Shown: positions 1-9,299, counted from the stretch's first letter. The stretch is 64,000 bases of DNA from Arcobacter vandammei (GCF_016106035.1 NZ_JADKPZ010000010.1:28639-92638); one strand, 5' to 3'. Made by a program: numbers and translations. Notes: generated by a model not told the origin, from the sequence alone.

Positions 1-169
1 TAAAACAAATGAGTATAAATTTGATGAGAACTTACCATATTTTGTTCAAGATTTAATATTTAATAAAAAAGATAGTACAAAACCATATTTTGTTTTACCA
101 ATATCTTCACTAAATAAGACAAATATTGCACCATTAAAATTTGCACTTTATACAATGCTAGGAAAATAG
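1..169 (+). CDS. obgE: GTPase Obg, C-terminal end (partial)
   Basis: An open frame enters from the left edge (first full codon at base 2) and stops with TAG at 167-169. The visible 55 residues include PYFVLPISS and [14 protein letters not shown], which resemble the end of the G domain of Obg, where the SxS motif contacts guanine. Obg is a ribosome-associated GTPase. The call rests mostly on the obg-proB-fmt gene order known in Campylobacter relatives. Only the tail is present, so the family cannot be proved from this window. Confidence 0.7.
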   Translation, partial: KTNEYKFDENLPYFVQDLIFNKKDSTKPYFVLPISSLNKTNIAPLKFALYTMLGK

Positions 170-181
170 AGAAGGTAAGTT

Positions 182-943
182 ATGAAAAGATTAGTTATAA
201 AAGTAGGAACTGCTGTTTTAACTCAAGGTGAGGAGTTGGCTTTTCAAAGAATGAAAAATCTTGTAAAGCTAATTTCTACACTAAAAAATGAGAAAAATAT
301 TGATGTTATTTTAGTAAGCTCTGGTGCTGTTGGAGCTGGATATACATCTTTAAAACTTGATAAAACTATTTTAGCAAACAAACAAACTCTTGCAGCTATT
401 GGGCAACCAAAACTTATGAGAACTTATCAAGAGATGTTTGAAGAATACGATATAACAGTTGCTCAAATGCTTTTTATTGCAGATGATTTTGATTCAAGAA
501 AAAGGTCAAAAAATGCAAAAAATGTTATGGAAATTTTGCTAGAAAACAAAGTTTTACCAATTATAAATGAAAATGATGTAATAGCAACAGAAGAGTTAAT
601 AGGTGATAATGACCAATTAGCAGCCTTTATAACACACTATTTTAAAGCAGATATGCTTGCAATTTTAACAGATATTGATGGATATTATAATAAAAATCCA
701 AGAGAGTTTAGTGATGCTAACTTGCAAAAAATTGTAAGTGAAATAAGCGAAGAAGAGTTAAATAAAAAACCTAGTGCAAATTCACAATTTGCAACAGGAG
801 GAATAGTAACAAAACTAAAGGCAGCTGATTTTTTAATGCAAAAAAATATTCCAATGTACTTAAGTAGTGGTTTTGATTTGACAAATGCTTATGATTTTTT
901 AGTAAACAATAACCATAATAGTGGAACAATTTTTAAAAAATAA
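182..943 (+). CDS. proB: Glutamate 5-kinase, short form without PUA domain
   Basis: ProB phosphorylates L-glutamate with ATP, the first step of proline synthesis, in the cytoplasm. The 253-residue protein starts with the amino-acid-kinase signature KVGTAVLT and has SSGAVGAG (about residues 46-53), INENDVI and the GTGG-like ATGGIVTK segment. It ends after the kinase domain, so the RNA-binding PUA domain of the E. coli enzyme (about 367 aa) is absent, as is usual in Campylobacterota. ATG at 182 follows GAAGG. It lies 12 nt after the obgE stop and 10 nt before fmt, so the three are probably cotranscribed. Confidence 0.93.
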   Translation: MKRLVIKVGTAVLTQGEELAFQRMKNLVKLISTLKNEKNIDVILVSSGAVGAGYTSLKLDKTILANKQTLAAIGQPKLMRTYQEMFEEYDITVAQMLFIADDFDSRKRSKNAKNVMEILLENKVLPIINENDVIATEELIGDNDQLAAFITHYFKADMLAILTDIDGYYNKNPREFSDANLQKIVSEISEEELNKKPSANSQFATGGIVTKLKAADFLMQKNIPMYLSSGFDLTNAYDFLVNNNHNSGTIFKK

Positions 944-953
944 GGAGAATATT

Positions 954-1874
954 TTGAGTAAAAAAGTTTTATTTATGGGAACACCATCTTATGCAACAGA
1001 AATTTTAAAAGAGCTATTAAATAGCTCTTATGAAGTTGTTGGAGTTTTTACACAAGAGGATAAACCAGTTGGTAGAAAACAGCTTTTAACTCCACCAGAT
1101 ATAAAGCAATATTGCCTTGATAATAATCTTGATTTTCCAATACTACAACCAAAAAAACTAAAAGATAATCTAGCAGCTTATATTGCTATAAGAGAGTTAA
1201 ATCCTGATTTTATAGTTGTTGCTGCTTACGGTCAAATTTTGCCAAAAGAGATTTTAAGCCTTGCTCCTTGTATAAATCTTCATGCTTCAATATTGCCATC
1301 TTACAGAGGGGCTAGTCCTATTCAAGAGGGGATTTTAAATGATGATGAGTATCTGGGAGTTACTTCTATGTTTATGGAAGAAGGGCTTGATTGTGGCGAT
1401 ATTTTGGGATATTCATATTTGAAAAATGATAAAAATATGCTTGTAAGTGAAGCATTTGAAAAGTTATCAAATCTTGCAGCAAAACTTACAATCACAACTT
1501 TAGATAATTTTGAAAATTTAAAGGCGATAAAACAAAATAATAATAGTGCAAGTTTTTGTAAAAAGATAAAAAAAGAGGATGGTGAAGTTGATTTCTCTAA
1601 TGCAAAGAAACTATTTTTAAAATACAAAGCATACTCATTTTGGCCAGGAGTTTTCCTAAAATCCGAGCTTAAACTAAAAGATATAGAGTTATTAGAAGAT
1701 AGTTCAAAAAATATTGCTGGAGAGATTTTAAGTATAGAGAAAGATTTTATCGTTGTTGCTTGTGAGATAGGAAGTTTAAAGATAAAAACTCTACAAGCAC
1801 CATCTAAAAAAGAGATAAAAGCTACTGAATACTTAAAAGGTCAAAGATTAAATATAAAAGATATTTTAGAATAA
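954..1874 (+). CDS. fmt: Methionyl-tRNA formyltransferase
   Basis: Fmt formylates the initiator methionyl-tRNA using 10-formyl-tetrahydrofolate. The N terminus has the Rossmann-like start VLFMGTPSYA. The catalytic segment NLHASILPSYRGASPIQ (Asn-x-His plus the SLLPxYRG loop) is near residues 105-121, and a C-terminal OB-like domain follows (FWPGVF, LKGQRLNIKD). The frame opens upstream at 921, but the TTG at 954 is placed as start because TAAGGAG sits 7 nt before it and the family begins at this point. This gives 306 aa, the normal length. In Campylobacter birA follows fmt; here a convergent tRNA gene follows instead. Confidence 0.93.
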   Translation: MSKKVLFMGTPSYATEILKELLNSSYEVVGVFTQEDKPVGRKQLLTPPDIKQYCLDNNLDFPILQPKKLKDNLAAYIAIRELNPDFIVVAAYGQILPKEILSLAPCINLHASILPSYRGASPIQEGILNDDEYLGVTSMFMEEGLDCGDILGYSYLKNDKNMLVSEAFEKLSNLAAKLTITTLDNFENLKAIKQNNNSASFCKKIKKEDGEVDFSNAKKLFLKYKAYSFWPGVFLKSELKLKDIELLEDSSKNIAGEILSIEKDFIVVACEIGSLKIKTLQAPSKKEIKATEYLKGQRLNIKDILE

Positions 1875-1894
1875 GATTATAAGTTTTATATAAA

Positions 1895-1978
1895 TGGTGC
1901 GGCTGACGAGACTTGAACTCGTACAGCTGTTGCCACTACCACCTCAAGATAGCGTGTCTACCGTTCCACCACAGCCGC
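1895..1978 (-). tRNA. tRNA-Leu (anticodon GAG)
   Basis: Read on the minus strand, the 7-bp acceptor stem pairs GCGGCTG with CAGCCGC. The D arm carries GGTAGA. The anticodon stem CTATC/GGTAG encloses the loop TTGAGGT with anticodon GAG (complement of 1943-1945). A long variable arm of the class II type follows, then a T arm with TTCAAGT. The CCA tail is encoded (TGG at 1895-1897 on the plus strand). Total 84 nt, normal for tRNA-Leu. It decodes CTC and CTT codons. Confidence 0.95.
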
Positions 1979-1990
1979 ATTTATGAATAA

Positions 1991-2027
1991 GAAAAGAAAA
2001 AAGGTCAAGAAGAAAACTTCCTGACCT
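1991..2027 (-). terminator. Rho-independent terminator of atpE
   Basis: AGGTCA at 2002-2007 pairs with TGACCT at 2022-2027, and an inner GAAG/CTTC extends the stem. On the minus strand the hairpin is followed by a T-rich tract (complement of the A-rich run 1991-2001). It lies just downstream of the atpE stop and before the tRNA. Confidence 0.8.
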
Positions 2028-2058
2028 AAGATTTATTAAATCTGTTGTGATTTAACTA

Positions 2059-2370
2059 TTATAGGAATGGGTTTGCATATAATGCAATCATAGCAATAAC
2101 AAGTGCATAAATAACTTGTGCTTCGATCATCGCTAATGCAATGAACATTGTTGTCATTAATTTTCCACCTAAACCTGGGTTTCTTGCAGTTCCAGCAATA
2201 GTTGCAGCTGCAGTATTACCCATACCAATAGCACCACCAAGAGCAGCTAGACCTAATCCGATACCAGCAGCTACTACAGAGTAAGCTTTTAAAGTTTCAT
2301 TAACAACTGCTTCATCAGCAGCAAATGCAAAACCAGCGATAGCTAGCATTAAAAGAACGATTTTTTTCAT
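2059..2370 (-). CDS. atpE: F0F1 ATP synthase subunit c
   Basis: Subunit c forms the membrane rotor ring of ATP synthase. The 103-residue protein has two hairpin helices: a Gly/Ala-rich helix 1 (GIGLGLAALGGAIGMG), the polar loop R63-N64-P65, and helix 2 with the ion-binding Glu83 in MIEAQVIYAL. The Ser/Thr next to this Glu that marks sodium-type rings is replaced by Ala84, which favours proton coupling (inference). Residues 1-18 look like a cleavable signal peptide ending AFA-AD, about 20 aa longer than the E. coli subunit and known in Campylobacterota. It stands apart from the other atp genes, as is common in this group. Confidence 0.95.
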   Translation of the reverse strand: MKKIVLLMLAIAGFAFAADEAVVNETLKAYSVVAAGIGLGLAALGGAIGMGNTAAATIAGTARNPGLGGKLMTTMFIALAMIEAQVIYALVIAMIALYANPFL

Positions 2371-2394
2371 TTCTTTTCCTTTTATAAAAATATT

Positions 2395-2436
2395 TCAAAG
2401 TAAATTCGGCTTGCGTATCCCTACTAAGTACTTTGA
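2395..2436 (-). promoter_or_regulatory. Inverted repeat in the atpE 5' leader
   Basis: TCAAAGTA at 2395-2402 is the exact reverse complement of TACTTTGA at 2429-2436, with a 26-nt spacer that is more GC-rich than the surrounding DNA. It lies 25-66 nt upstream of the atpE start codon. It could be a leader hairpin or a protein site. No known family is recognised. Confidence 0.35.
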
Positions 2437-2537
2437 CGGCTATGATTATAAAAAAATATTGCTAAATATTAGCTAAAACAGAAAAATATTATTATTTCTT
2501 TGTTATAATTTTCAATATTATTAAAAAAGGCTTTTTT

Positions 2538-4601
2538 ATGAAGAAAATTTTTATATCACTTATTATTATAATATTATTAATTATTTTGGCAATTTTTGGC
2601 TTATTTTTTACAAAATATGGAAATTCCTTTATATCTACATATATAGAAAATAGGGTAAATAGTGAACAAGATAAAGTAAAATTAAAGGTAGAAAAATTAA
2701 ATTTTACATTTAAAACCTTTGATTTTAATGCAAGTATTGATGATAATTCTTATATTAATATAAATGGTGGCTTTGAAATCTTAAAAAAAAGAGTTGATTT
2801 AAAATATGATATAAAAATAAATGATTTAGAAAATATAAAAAATTTAATTAATATTGATTTAAAAGGAGCTTTTTTTACAAATGGAACTTTTATAGGGGAT
2901 AAAAATAGTTCAATAATAAATGGAGTTTCAAATTTTGCAAGTGGAGAGACAGTTTATAATATAAATTTAGTTGATTTTGAACTAGATAAAATTTTAATAA
3001 ATTCTAAAAATTTAAAAGTTGAAGAGTTATTGGAACTTTTAAAAGAACCTATATATTCTAAAGGTATTTTAAATATTGATGCAAATATTAATAATTTTAA
3101 AACAAAAAATCTAAGTGGTAATTTAAAAGGAAATATAGAAAAAGGTATTTTAAATAATGAAGTTATAAATAAAGAGTTAAATCAAACTTTATCATCAAAT
3201 ATCTCTTTTGATGCAAATATAAATAGTGATTTTTCGCAAAATAAAGTAATTTCAAATATTGACTTTAAAAGTTCTTTATTAAATTTGATATTTGAAAAAT
3301 TTGAATTAGACTTAACAAATAAAAACTATTTTGGTAATTTTCAACTTTTGGTTAAAAACCTTGAAAGATTAGAGGGGTTTACTGGTAAGAAATTAAAAGG
3401 AGAGCTTGAAAGTCAAGGAATTTTAAAATCTGAAAATAAAAATATTAATATTTCTGGATCTTCAAATATAATTGAAAGTAAGATAAATTATAATCTTGAT
3501 ATGAAAAATAGTTCATTAAGTAATCTTACATTTAATATTGAAGGTGCAAAGATTGAAAAACTTTTAAAACTTTTGGATGAACCAGTTTATGCTGTTGGGC
3601 ATTTTGATGCCAAAGGTAATATTAAAAATATTAAGGATTTAAGTGGAAATACCTTTGTTAAATTTAATAATGTAAAGATAATAAATGAAGTTGTAAATGC
3701 AGTTTATAATCAAAATATAAAAGAGCAAATTGTATTAAATAGTAAAATTGATACAAAATTTGAGGATAATAAAGCAATTTCAAAAATTGAAGCAATATCA
3801 AATGTTGGGAATTTGAATATTGATGAGTTGGTTTATAATTTAAAAGATGAAAACTTATTTGGTAAATATATTTTTGTAACTAGTGATTTATCAAAATTAA
3901 AAGATTTCACAAAGATGGAATTAAGAGGAGATATTAAATTAAATGGAGATATAAAAACTGACAAAGGTAGGCTATTTTTGGATGGAAAATCTACACTAGC
4001 AGGTGGTAACTTTGATTTTATTTTAAATGATAATCTTTTAAATGCAAATTTAAGAAATTCAAATATGAAGAGTATTATGTATTTAATAAAACAAAAAGAG
4101 AAATTTGATTCAAATGTAGATTTAAGTTTAAACTACAACCTTTTGACAAAAAAAGGTGATTTACTTGGTAATTTTTTAAATGGCCATTTTCTTGAAAATG
4201 ATTTTACAAAACTTGTAGGTCAATTTACAAAAGTTGATTTGACAAAAGAGATTTATGAAAATTCAAAATTAACTACAAAAATTGATGACAAACTTCTAAC
4301 TTCAAACCTTATAATGCAAAGTCCAAAAAGTAAATTAGAGATATATAATTCAAAAATTGACTTAGAAAAAAATACTATATATGCAAGAATTGATACTCAA
4401 ATTAAAGATAATAAATTTGCAGTTATTTTGGAGAATGATTTAAATAATCCAACTTTATCTTTTGATGTTAAAGATATTTTAGAAAAAAAATTAGATAAAA
4501 ATATAGATAAATTGGGTGAAAAGTTAAATAAAGTTTTAGGTAAAGATAAATCTGATGAGAGTGGAAAAGAGATTTTAAAAGGGCTAAAAGGTTTATTTTA
4601 A
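2538..4601 (+). CDS. AsmA/TamB-like envelope protein
   Basis: The 687-residue protein has one N-terminal membrane anchor (about residues 4-26), followed by a long periplasmic part rich in short beta strands, Asn and Lys. Internal repeats are visible: KVEELLELLKEPIYSKGILN near 160 recurs as KIEKLLKLLDEPVYAVGHFD near 340, each followed by a similar NIKNxxLSGN block. The C terminus (FDVKDILEKKLDKNIDKLGEKLN) resembles the end of AsmA-family proteins, which bridge the envelope and are linked to phospholipid transport. The exact subfamily cannot be named. It stands alone, 150 nt after the divergent atpE start and before the Fur-controlled operon. Confidence 0.6.
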   Translation: MKKIFISLIIIILLIILAIFGLFFTKYGNSFISTYIENRVNSEQDKVKLKVEKLNFTFKTFDFNASIDDNSYININGGFEILKKRVDLKYDIKINDLENIKNLINIDLKGAFFTNGTFIGDKNSSIINGVSNFASGETVYNINLVDFELDKILINSKNLKVEELLELLKEPIYSKGILNIDANINNFKTKNLSGNLKGNIEKGILNNEVINKELNQTLSSNISFDANINSDFSQNKVISNIDFKSSLLNLIFEKFELDLTNKNYFGNFQLLVKNLERLEGFTGKKLKGELESQGILKSENKNINISGSSNIIESKINYNLDMKNSSLSNLTFNIEGAKIEKLLKLLDEPVYAVGHFDAKGNIKNIKDLSGNTFVKFNNVKIINEVVNAVYNQNIKEQIVLNSKIDTKFEDNKAISKIEAISNVGNLNIDELVYNLKDENLFGKYIFVTSDLSKLKDFTKMELRGDIKLNGDIKTDKGRLFLDGKSTLAGGNFDFILNDNLLNANLRNSNMKSIMYLIKQKEKFDSNVDLSLNYNLLTKKGDLLGNFLNGHFLENDFTKLVGQFTKVDLTKEIYENSKLTTKIDDKLLTSNLIMQSPKSKLEIYNSKIDLEKNTIYARIDTQIKDNKFAVILENDLNNPTLSFDVKDILEKKLDKNIDKLGEKLNKVLGKDKSDESGKEILKGLKGLF

Positions 4602-4608
4602 AACATCT

Positions 4609-4623
4609 TGATAATTGTTATCA
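4609..4623 (+). promoter_or_regulatory. Fur box of the imelysin operon
   Basis: TGATAATTGTTATCA matches the 7-1-7 Fur consensus TGATAAT-N-ATTATCA with one mismatch, and TGATAA/TTATCA is a perfect inverted repeat. It lies 63 nt upstream of the first gene. An 8-bp hairpin (TTTGATTT 4648-4655 with AAATCAAA 4663-4670) sits between the box and the ribosome site. Iron repression of the operon at 4686-10377 is inferred. Confidence 0.8.
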
Positions 4624-4685
4624 TTTTAAGTAAAGTCAAAGTTTTTTTTTGATTTAATTTCCAAATCAAAAATAAAGGAATTTTT

Positions 4686-6038
4686 ATGAAGTTTGGAAAA
4701 AAAATATTAGTAAGTTTATCACTTTCTGCTGCTTTAGCTTTAAGTGCATCAGCTAATCAAAAAAGTGAAAATAGTTCTACAATTCAAGTAAAAAGTAACT
4801 CATCATTTCTTGAAAGTTATGCAAATATTGCATTAGACAACTATAGTAATGCTTTAAAAGATGCAAAAGCTCTTCAAGTTGCTATTGATAGTTTTGTAGC
4901 TAATCCTACTCAAGAAGGTTTAGACAATGCTAAAAAAGCTTGGTTACAATCAAGAGAATCTTATGGAAGTACAGAAATATTTAGACTTTCAAATGGTCCA
5001 ATTGATGCAGAAGAGGGATGGATTGCAAGTTCTTATGGAAGCTTAGAAGGGCAAATTAATGCTTGGCCATTAGATGAAAATATGATTGACTATACAATTG
5101 ATGCAGATGGAAAAAGAACAAGTGGAAATATTATTGATACTGTTGGAAAATTTAATCCTGGTGGTGAAGAGTCAAAAGAGGTTGATGTTACAAAAATCAC
5201 TGTTGAAGCTTTAACTGATTTAAATGAAAATGGTGGAGAAGCAAATGTAAGTACAGGTTACCATGCAATTGAGTTTTTACTTTGGGGACAAGATCAAGAT
5301 TATAACAACTTCTTAGAAGATAAAGTTACAAATGGAGCAATGACAGCAGGTCTTAGACCTCTTAGCGATTTTACAACAGATGCAAATAAAGATAGAAGAT
5401 TAGATTACTTAAAGGTTGTAACAGAAAAATTAGTTCAAGATTTAGAAACTGTTAAAAGTGCTTGGGAAAAAGATATAAAAGGTGATGCAGGACTTTATAG
5501 AGCTGCACTTTTAGGAAAAATCAAAGGTAAAAATAAAGATAGAAATCTTTCAAAAAAAGAGGCTATGCAACAAATCATTGCTGGAATGGGTGTATTTATA
5601 AAATCTGAATTAGCAAATGAAAGAATTGCTGTTGCAGTTTTAACTCCTAGTGAAGAAGATGAACACTCTTGCTTCTCTGATAATACTCATAGAGATTTAG
5701 TAAAAAATTATGAAGGTTTCAAAAATATTTTAACTTCTACTTATAATGGAAAAAAATATGGTGAATCTTTACTTGACTCTTTAAATAAAGATGATAAAGA
5801 TAGAGTTTTAAAATTAATGTCTGATATTGAAGAAAAAATTGCAAGTGTAGATAAAGTTGCAAAAACTGAAGCTCACTTTGATTATCAAATTAGACCAGAA
5901 AATCCTCAATCAAAAGTTTTAGTAAAACTTAAAAATGAGCTTAGAAAACTAGGTGATGAGATGGTAACAGTTGCAAAAGCAAATAATATCAAATTAACTG
6001 AAGATGATGTTACGGATCCTGAAGAGACAAAACTATAA
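4686..6038 (+). CDS. Imelysin family (M75) periplasmic iron-related protein
   Basis: A 450-residue exported protein with a signal peptide (MKFGKKILVSLSLSAALALSASA). The imelysin/IrpA fold is recognised from the GxHxxE motif, seen as G191-Y-H193-A-I-E196 followed by FLLWGQD, and from AWLQSRESYG near residue 85. The family is linked to iron uptake; peptidase activity is not established. It is the first gene behind the Fur box, 2 nt upstream of the DUF1111 gene. A second, shorter imelysin lies two genes on, which is the typical pairing around DUF1111 proteins. Confidence 0.88.
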   Translation: MKFGKKILVSLSLSAALALSASANQKSENSSTIQVKSNSSFLESYANIALDNYSNALKDAKALQVAIDSFVANPTQEGLDNAKKAWLQSRESYGSTEIFRLSNGPIDAEEGWIASSYGSLEGQINAWPLDENMIDYTIDADGKRTSGNIIDTVGKFNPGGEESKEVDVTKITVEALTDLNENGGEANVSTGYHAIEFLLWGQDQDYNNFLEDKVTNGAMTAGLRPLSDFTTDANKDRRLDYLKVVTEKLVQDLETVKSAWEKDIKGDAGLYRAALLGKIKGKNKDRNLSKKEAMQQIIAGMGVFIKSELANERIAVAVLTPSEEDEHSCFSDNTHRDLVKNYEGFKNILTSTYNGKKYGESLLDSLNKDDKDRVLKLMSDIEEKIASVDKVAKTEAHFDYQIRPENPQSKVLVKLKNELRKLGDEMVTVAKANNIKLTEDDVTDPEETKL

Positions 6039-6040
6039 AG

Positions 6041-7399
6041 ATGTCTAAAAGTTTAATCATAAAAGCCCTTGCAATATTATCTTGCACAGGGCTTTTTGCT
6101 TTTAACAACAGTGAAAAATATATATCAAATAATAAAGATTCAAAACTATTATTAAAACAAATTGATGGCTTAAATGATGAAGAGAAAGATACTTTTATGC
6201 TTGGTAGAAGTTTTTTTAATATTCCTTGGGTAAAAGCTCCTAGTGTTACAACAGCACGAGATGGTTTAGGTCCACTTTTTAATGCAAATTCCTGTATCTC
6301 TTGCCATCCAAATAATGGTAAAGGCAAACTCCTCAATAAAGATTTCACAGTTTCAAGAGCATTGGTTGCTAGATTATCAACAAACAATAAAGTAGAAAAT
6401 CAAGAAGATATTTTGTTTAAAAAAGGTTTTGTTCCACATGAAGTTTATGGGGAGCAACTTTCGATTAATGGTATTTTTGGAGTTCCTTTTGAAGGAAATA
6501 TAAAAGTAGAGTTTGAAGATAAAATTGAGCTTTTAGATGATGGAGAAAAGGTTATTTTACAAAAACCAAAGTACTCTTTGGAAAATCTAAATTATGGATC
6601 TTTGGATGAAAATTCAGTAGTTTCATATAGAATGGCTCAAAGTTTAAATGGAATGGCTTTAATTGACTTAATAGCTGATAGTGATATTTTAAAAAATGAA
6701 GATGAAAATGATAAAGATGGTGATGGAATAAGTGGAAAAGCAAATTTTGTATATTCACCACTTACAAAAAAATATGAATTAGGAAAATATACTTGGAAAG
6801 CTAGTGTTTCAAAACTAAAAGAGCAAGTTGCCTTTGCTACTTCAAATGATATAGGGCTTACAACTTCTATTGTTGTAGATGAAAAATGTACAAAATTTCA
6901 AAAAGAGTGCCTAGAAGCTCCAAAACCAAAAGATAAAATAGATTTACCAGATAATAGACTTGATGCTATGAGTTTTTATCTAAAAAATCTAAAAACTTAT
7001 AGTGCAAATAAAGATACAAAAGAGTATAAAGATGGCTTTATTATATTTGAGAGTTTAGCCTGTAGCAAGTGCCATATAAGTAGTTTTCAAACAAAATTAG
7101 GTTTTGAAGTATCTCCTTATTCTGATTTTTTACTCCATGATATGGGAGAAGATTTAGCTGATAATAGAGTTGAATTTAAAGCAAATAAAAGAGAGTGGCG
7201 AACAGCTCCACTTTGGGGAAATGCACTATTTGAGAAGATAAATGGTGAGAAACCTAGACTTTTACATGACGGACGAGCTAGAAGCTTTGAAGAGGCAATT
7301 CTTTGGCATGGTGGAGAAGCAAATAATAGTAAACTTGCTTACAAATCTCTATCAAAAGAAGATAGAGAAAAATTAATTAAATTTTTAGAGGAGTTATAA
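6041..7399 (+). CDS. Di-haem oxidoreductase (DUF1111, 'thiol oxidoreductase')
   Basis: A 452-residue exported protein with an N-terminal signal (about 1-20) and two c-type haem sites, C85-I-S-C88-H89 (SCISCHPNNGKG) and C341-S-K-C344-H345. The segments DGLGPLFNANSC, DNRLDAMSFYL and the C-terminal RTAPLWG...LLHDGRARSFEEAI are typical of the DUF1111 family, related to MauG/di-haem peroxidases. It probably performs periplasmic redox chemistry tied to iron acquisition (inference). Haem attachment would need a cytochrome c maturation system elsewhere. It overlaps the next gene by one base (TAATG). Confidence 0.88.
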   Translation: MSKSLIIKALAILSCTGLFAFNNSEKYISNNKDSKLLLKQIDGLNDEEKDTFMLGRSFFNIPWVKAPSVTTARDGLGPLFNANSCISCHPNNGKGKLLNKDFTVSRALVARLSTNNKVENQEDILFKKGFVPHEVYGEQLSINGIFGVPFEGNIKVEFEDKIELLDDGEKVILQKPKYSLENLNYGSLDENSVVSYRMAQSLNGMALIDLIADSDILKNEDENDKDGDGISGKANFVYSPLTKKYELGKYTWKASVSKLKEQVAFATSNDIGLTTSIVVDEKCTKFQKECLEAPKPKDKIDLPDNRLDAMSFYLKNLKTYSANKDTKEYKDGFIIFESLACSKCHISSFQTKLGFEVSPYSDFLLHDMGEDLADNRVEFKANKREWRTAPLWGNALFEKINGEKPRLLHDGRARSFEEAILWHGGEANNSKLAYKSLSKEDREKLIKFLEEL

Positions 7400-8343
7400 T
7401 GAAGAGAATAGTCGCTCTTTTTTTACTATTTGCTGTAAGTTTATATGCAAATAGTTCAATTTTCCAAAATATAGTGGAAAAAGTTTCAATAGTTGATACA
7501 CAAAAAGCTATAGATGATGCAAAGATTTTACAAAAAGATATAAATGATAAGAATTTTAAAAATTTTATACAATCTTGGAAAAAAGTTGAAGCAAATTATC
7601 TTGCAGGTGAAATAGATAGTGATTTTTTAGATATGCCAAGATTTATAGATGTTTTTAATAATCTAAAAGAGGATTTAAACTCTCAAATGAAAAGAGCAAT
7701 TGAAAGTAGTAGTGATATAAAAGTAGCCCTATTTAAAAACTCTTTTAAAACAGTAAATGCTTTAGAGTATGTTTTATATTCAAATAAAGATTTAAGTCAA
7801 AGAGAGAAAGATATGGCTGTTGAGATTTTAAACTCAATTGTATCTTATCTTGAAAAGATAAAAAAAGCCTATGAAAATTATCTTGCAAATCCTACAAAAG
7901 AAGCGTCTGAAGAGAATGCAATAATAATAAACTCTTTGATAGCATCTTCATATAGATTAAAAGAGTGGAGAGTTGGAAATCCTGCAGGTCTTTCAGCAAA
8001 ATATAAAAATGATGCAAAAAATAATCGTGCTGAATATTTTTTAAGTCAAAGCTCATTTGATGCAATAATAGCAATTTTAGAGGCTCAAAAAGAGTTAATA
8101 GAAGAGAAAAGTTATAAAAACTTAAATACTTTGGCAAAAGAGAAAAATGCTTTAAATGATTTAAATTTAGTTTTAGAAAATATTGAATTAGCTAAAAAAG
8201 AGTTAAAAACTCTACCAAAAGATGATTTTACAAATGCTTTAAAACTTTTTGAGATTATTTCAAAAATTCATGATTTGTATTATGTAACAATTATTGAAAA
8301 ATTAGGACTTAAACCTGAAATTTTAGATGCTGATGGTGATTGA
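7399..8343 (+). CDS. Second imelysin-like periplasmic protein, degenerate motif
   Basis: A 314-residue exported protein (signal MKRIVALFLLFAVSLYA) with imelysin-type helices. At the place of GxHxxE it has T118-V-N120-A-L-E123 followed by YVLYS, so Gly and His are replaced while Glu remains. Other features (SSSDIKVALF, SSYRLKEWRVGNPAGL) fit the shorter imelysin that usually follows DUF1111 genes. The lost His suggests it binds metal differently or acts as a partner of the first imelysin (inference). The start overlaps the preceding stop. Confidence 0.8.
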   Translation: MKRIVALFLLFAVSLYANSSIFQNIVEKVSIVDTQKAIDDAKILQKDINDKNFKNFIQSWKKVEANYLAGEIDSDFLDMPRFIDVFNNLKEDLNSQMKRAIESSSDIKVALFKNSFKTVNALEYVLYSNKDLSQREKDMAVEILNSIVSYLEKIKKAYENYLANPTKEASEENAIIINSLIASSYRLKEWRVGNPAGLSAKYKNDAKNNRAEYFLSQSSFDAIIAILEAQKELIEEKSYKNLNTLAKEKNALNDLNLVLENIELAKKELKTLPKDDFTNALKLFEIISKIHDLYYVTIIEKLGLKPEILDADGD

Positions 8344-9299
8344 TTTTGGAGCTTCTTGCACTTGATTTTTTAACAAACCCAAATAAAAGAGTATATTGGC
8401 TCTATTTGTTGAGTTGCTTTTTTTTAGCTATCTTGTACTTTTATTTCACAAAAAAAAGTACAAGAGTAATAAGCTCTTCAAAACTTTGGCTACATCCTAG
8501 TGCAAAGCTAGATTATATTTACTTTTTTTTATCAAATTTGGTAAATATTTTACTTATAATACCTTTTGTTTTAAGTGCAAAAAGTGTTGCTTTATTTATA
8601 AATAAGAGTTTATATAGCTATTTTGGGTTTTTTGAAACTTTTAGTTTCTCTTATTTTCAAATTACAGTTTTATATACTATTGCTATTTTTGTTTTTAGTG
8701 ATTTTACAAGATATTGGCTTCATAGATTTTTGCATACAATCCCTATTTTATGGGAATTTCACAAGGTTCATCATAGTGCAAAAGTTTTAACACCTATTAC
8801 TTTTTATAGAGTTCATTTTGTTGAAAACTTTTTATTTGGGCTTAGATATGCTCTTAGTATTGGTTTTGTAACAGGAGTTTTTATCTATATTTTTGGTGCA
8901 AAAATAAATATATATATGGTTTTTGGAGTAAATATTTTAGTCTTTATAACTTCAATTTTTGGTTCAAATTTAAGACATTCTCATGTGCCATTTGCATATT
9001 TTTCTTTTATAGAAAAGTGGTTTTTATCTCCAAAACAGCACCAAATACATCACGATAAAAAACATTTTAATAAAAATTATGGTGGTTATATTGCTATTTG
9101 GGATAGAGTTTTTGGAACTTTAGCTTTATCAAAAGATGTAAAAGTTTTAAAATTTGGAATAAGAAAAAATCAGATGAGTGAGTATAAAAGCATAAAAGAT
9201 TTATATTTTAGACCATTTGTAAATCTATATAAAAAAGGAGTTTCTAGTGAAAAATTTAAAATTGGGTTTAGGAATAATAGTATTAAGTCAAATACTTAA
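8340..9299 (+). CDS. Sterol desaturase / fatty acid hydroxylase family membrane protein
   Basis: A 319-residue membrane protein with about five hydrophobic segments and the di-iron histidine boxes of PF04116: H128-RFL-H132, H141-KV-H144-H145, H213-S-H215 and H234-QI-H237-H238. Such enzymes hydroxylate or desaturate lipids using O2 and a di-iron centre. It starts at TTG 8340, overlapping the imelysin stop by 4 nt, so it is translationally coupled. Its presence in an iron-repressed operon is unexpected, because its own cofactor is iron. The substrate cannot be read from the sequence. Confidence 0.82.
   Translation: MILELLALDFLTNPNKRVYWLYLLSCFFLAILYFYFTKKSTRVISSSKLWLHPSAKLDYIYFFLSNLVNILLIIPFVLSAKSVALFINKSLYSYFGFFETFSFSYFQITVLYTIAIFVFSDFTRYWLHRFLHTIPILWEFHKVHHSAKVLTPITFYRVHFVENFLFGLRYALSIGFVTGVFIYIFGAKINIYMVFGVNILVFITSIFGSNLRHSHVPFAYFSFIEKWFLSPKQHQIHHDKKHFNKNYGGYIAIWDRVFGTLALSKDVKVLKFGIRKNQMSEYKSIKDLYFRPFVNLYKKGVSSEKFKIGFRNNSIKSNT

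Noticed and set aside
9241..9299. Frameshift joining the hydroxylase and peroxidase genes
   Set aside because: The 53-nt overlap has a good GTG start with AAAAGGAG and a normal signal peptide, so these are two coupled genes.
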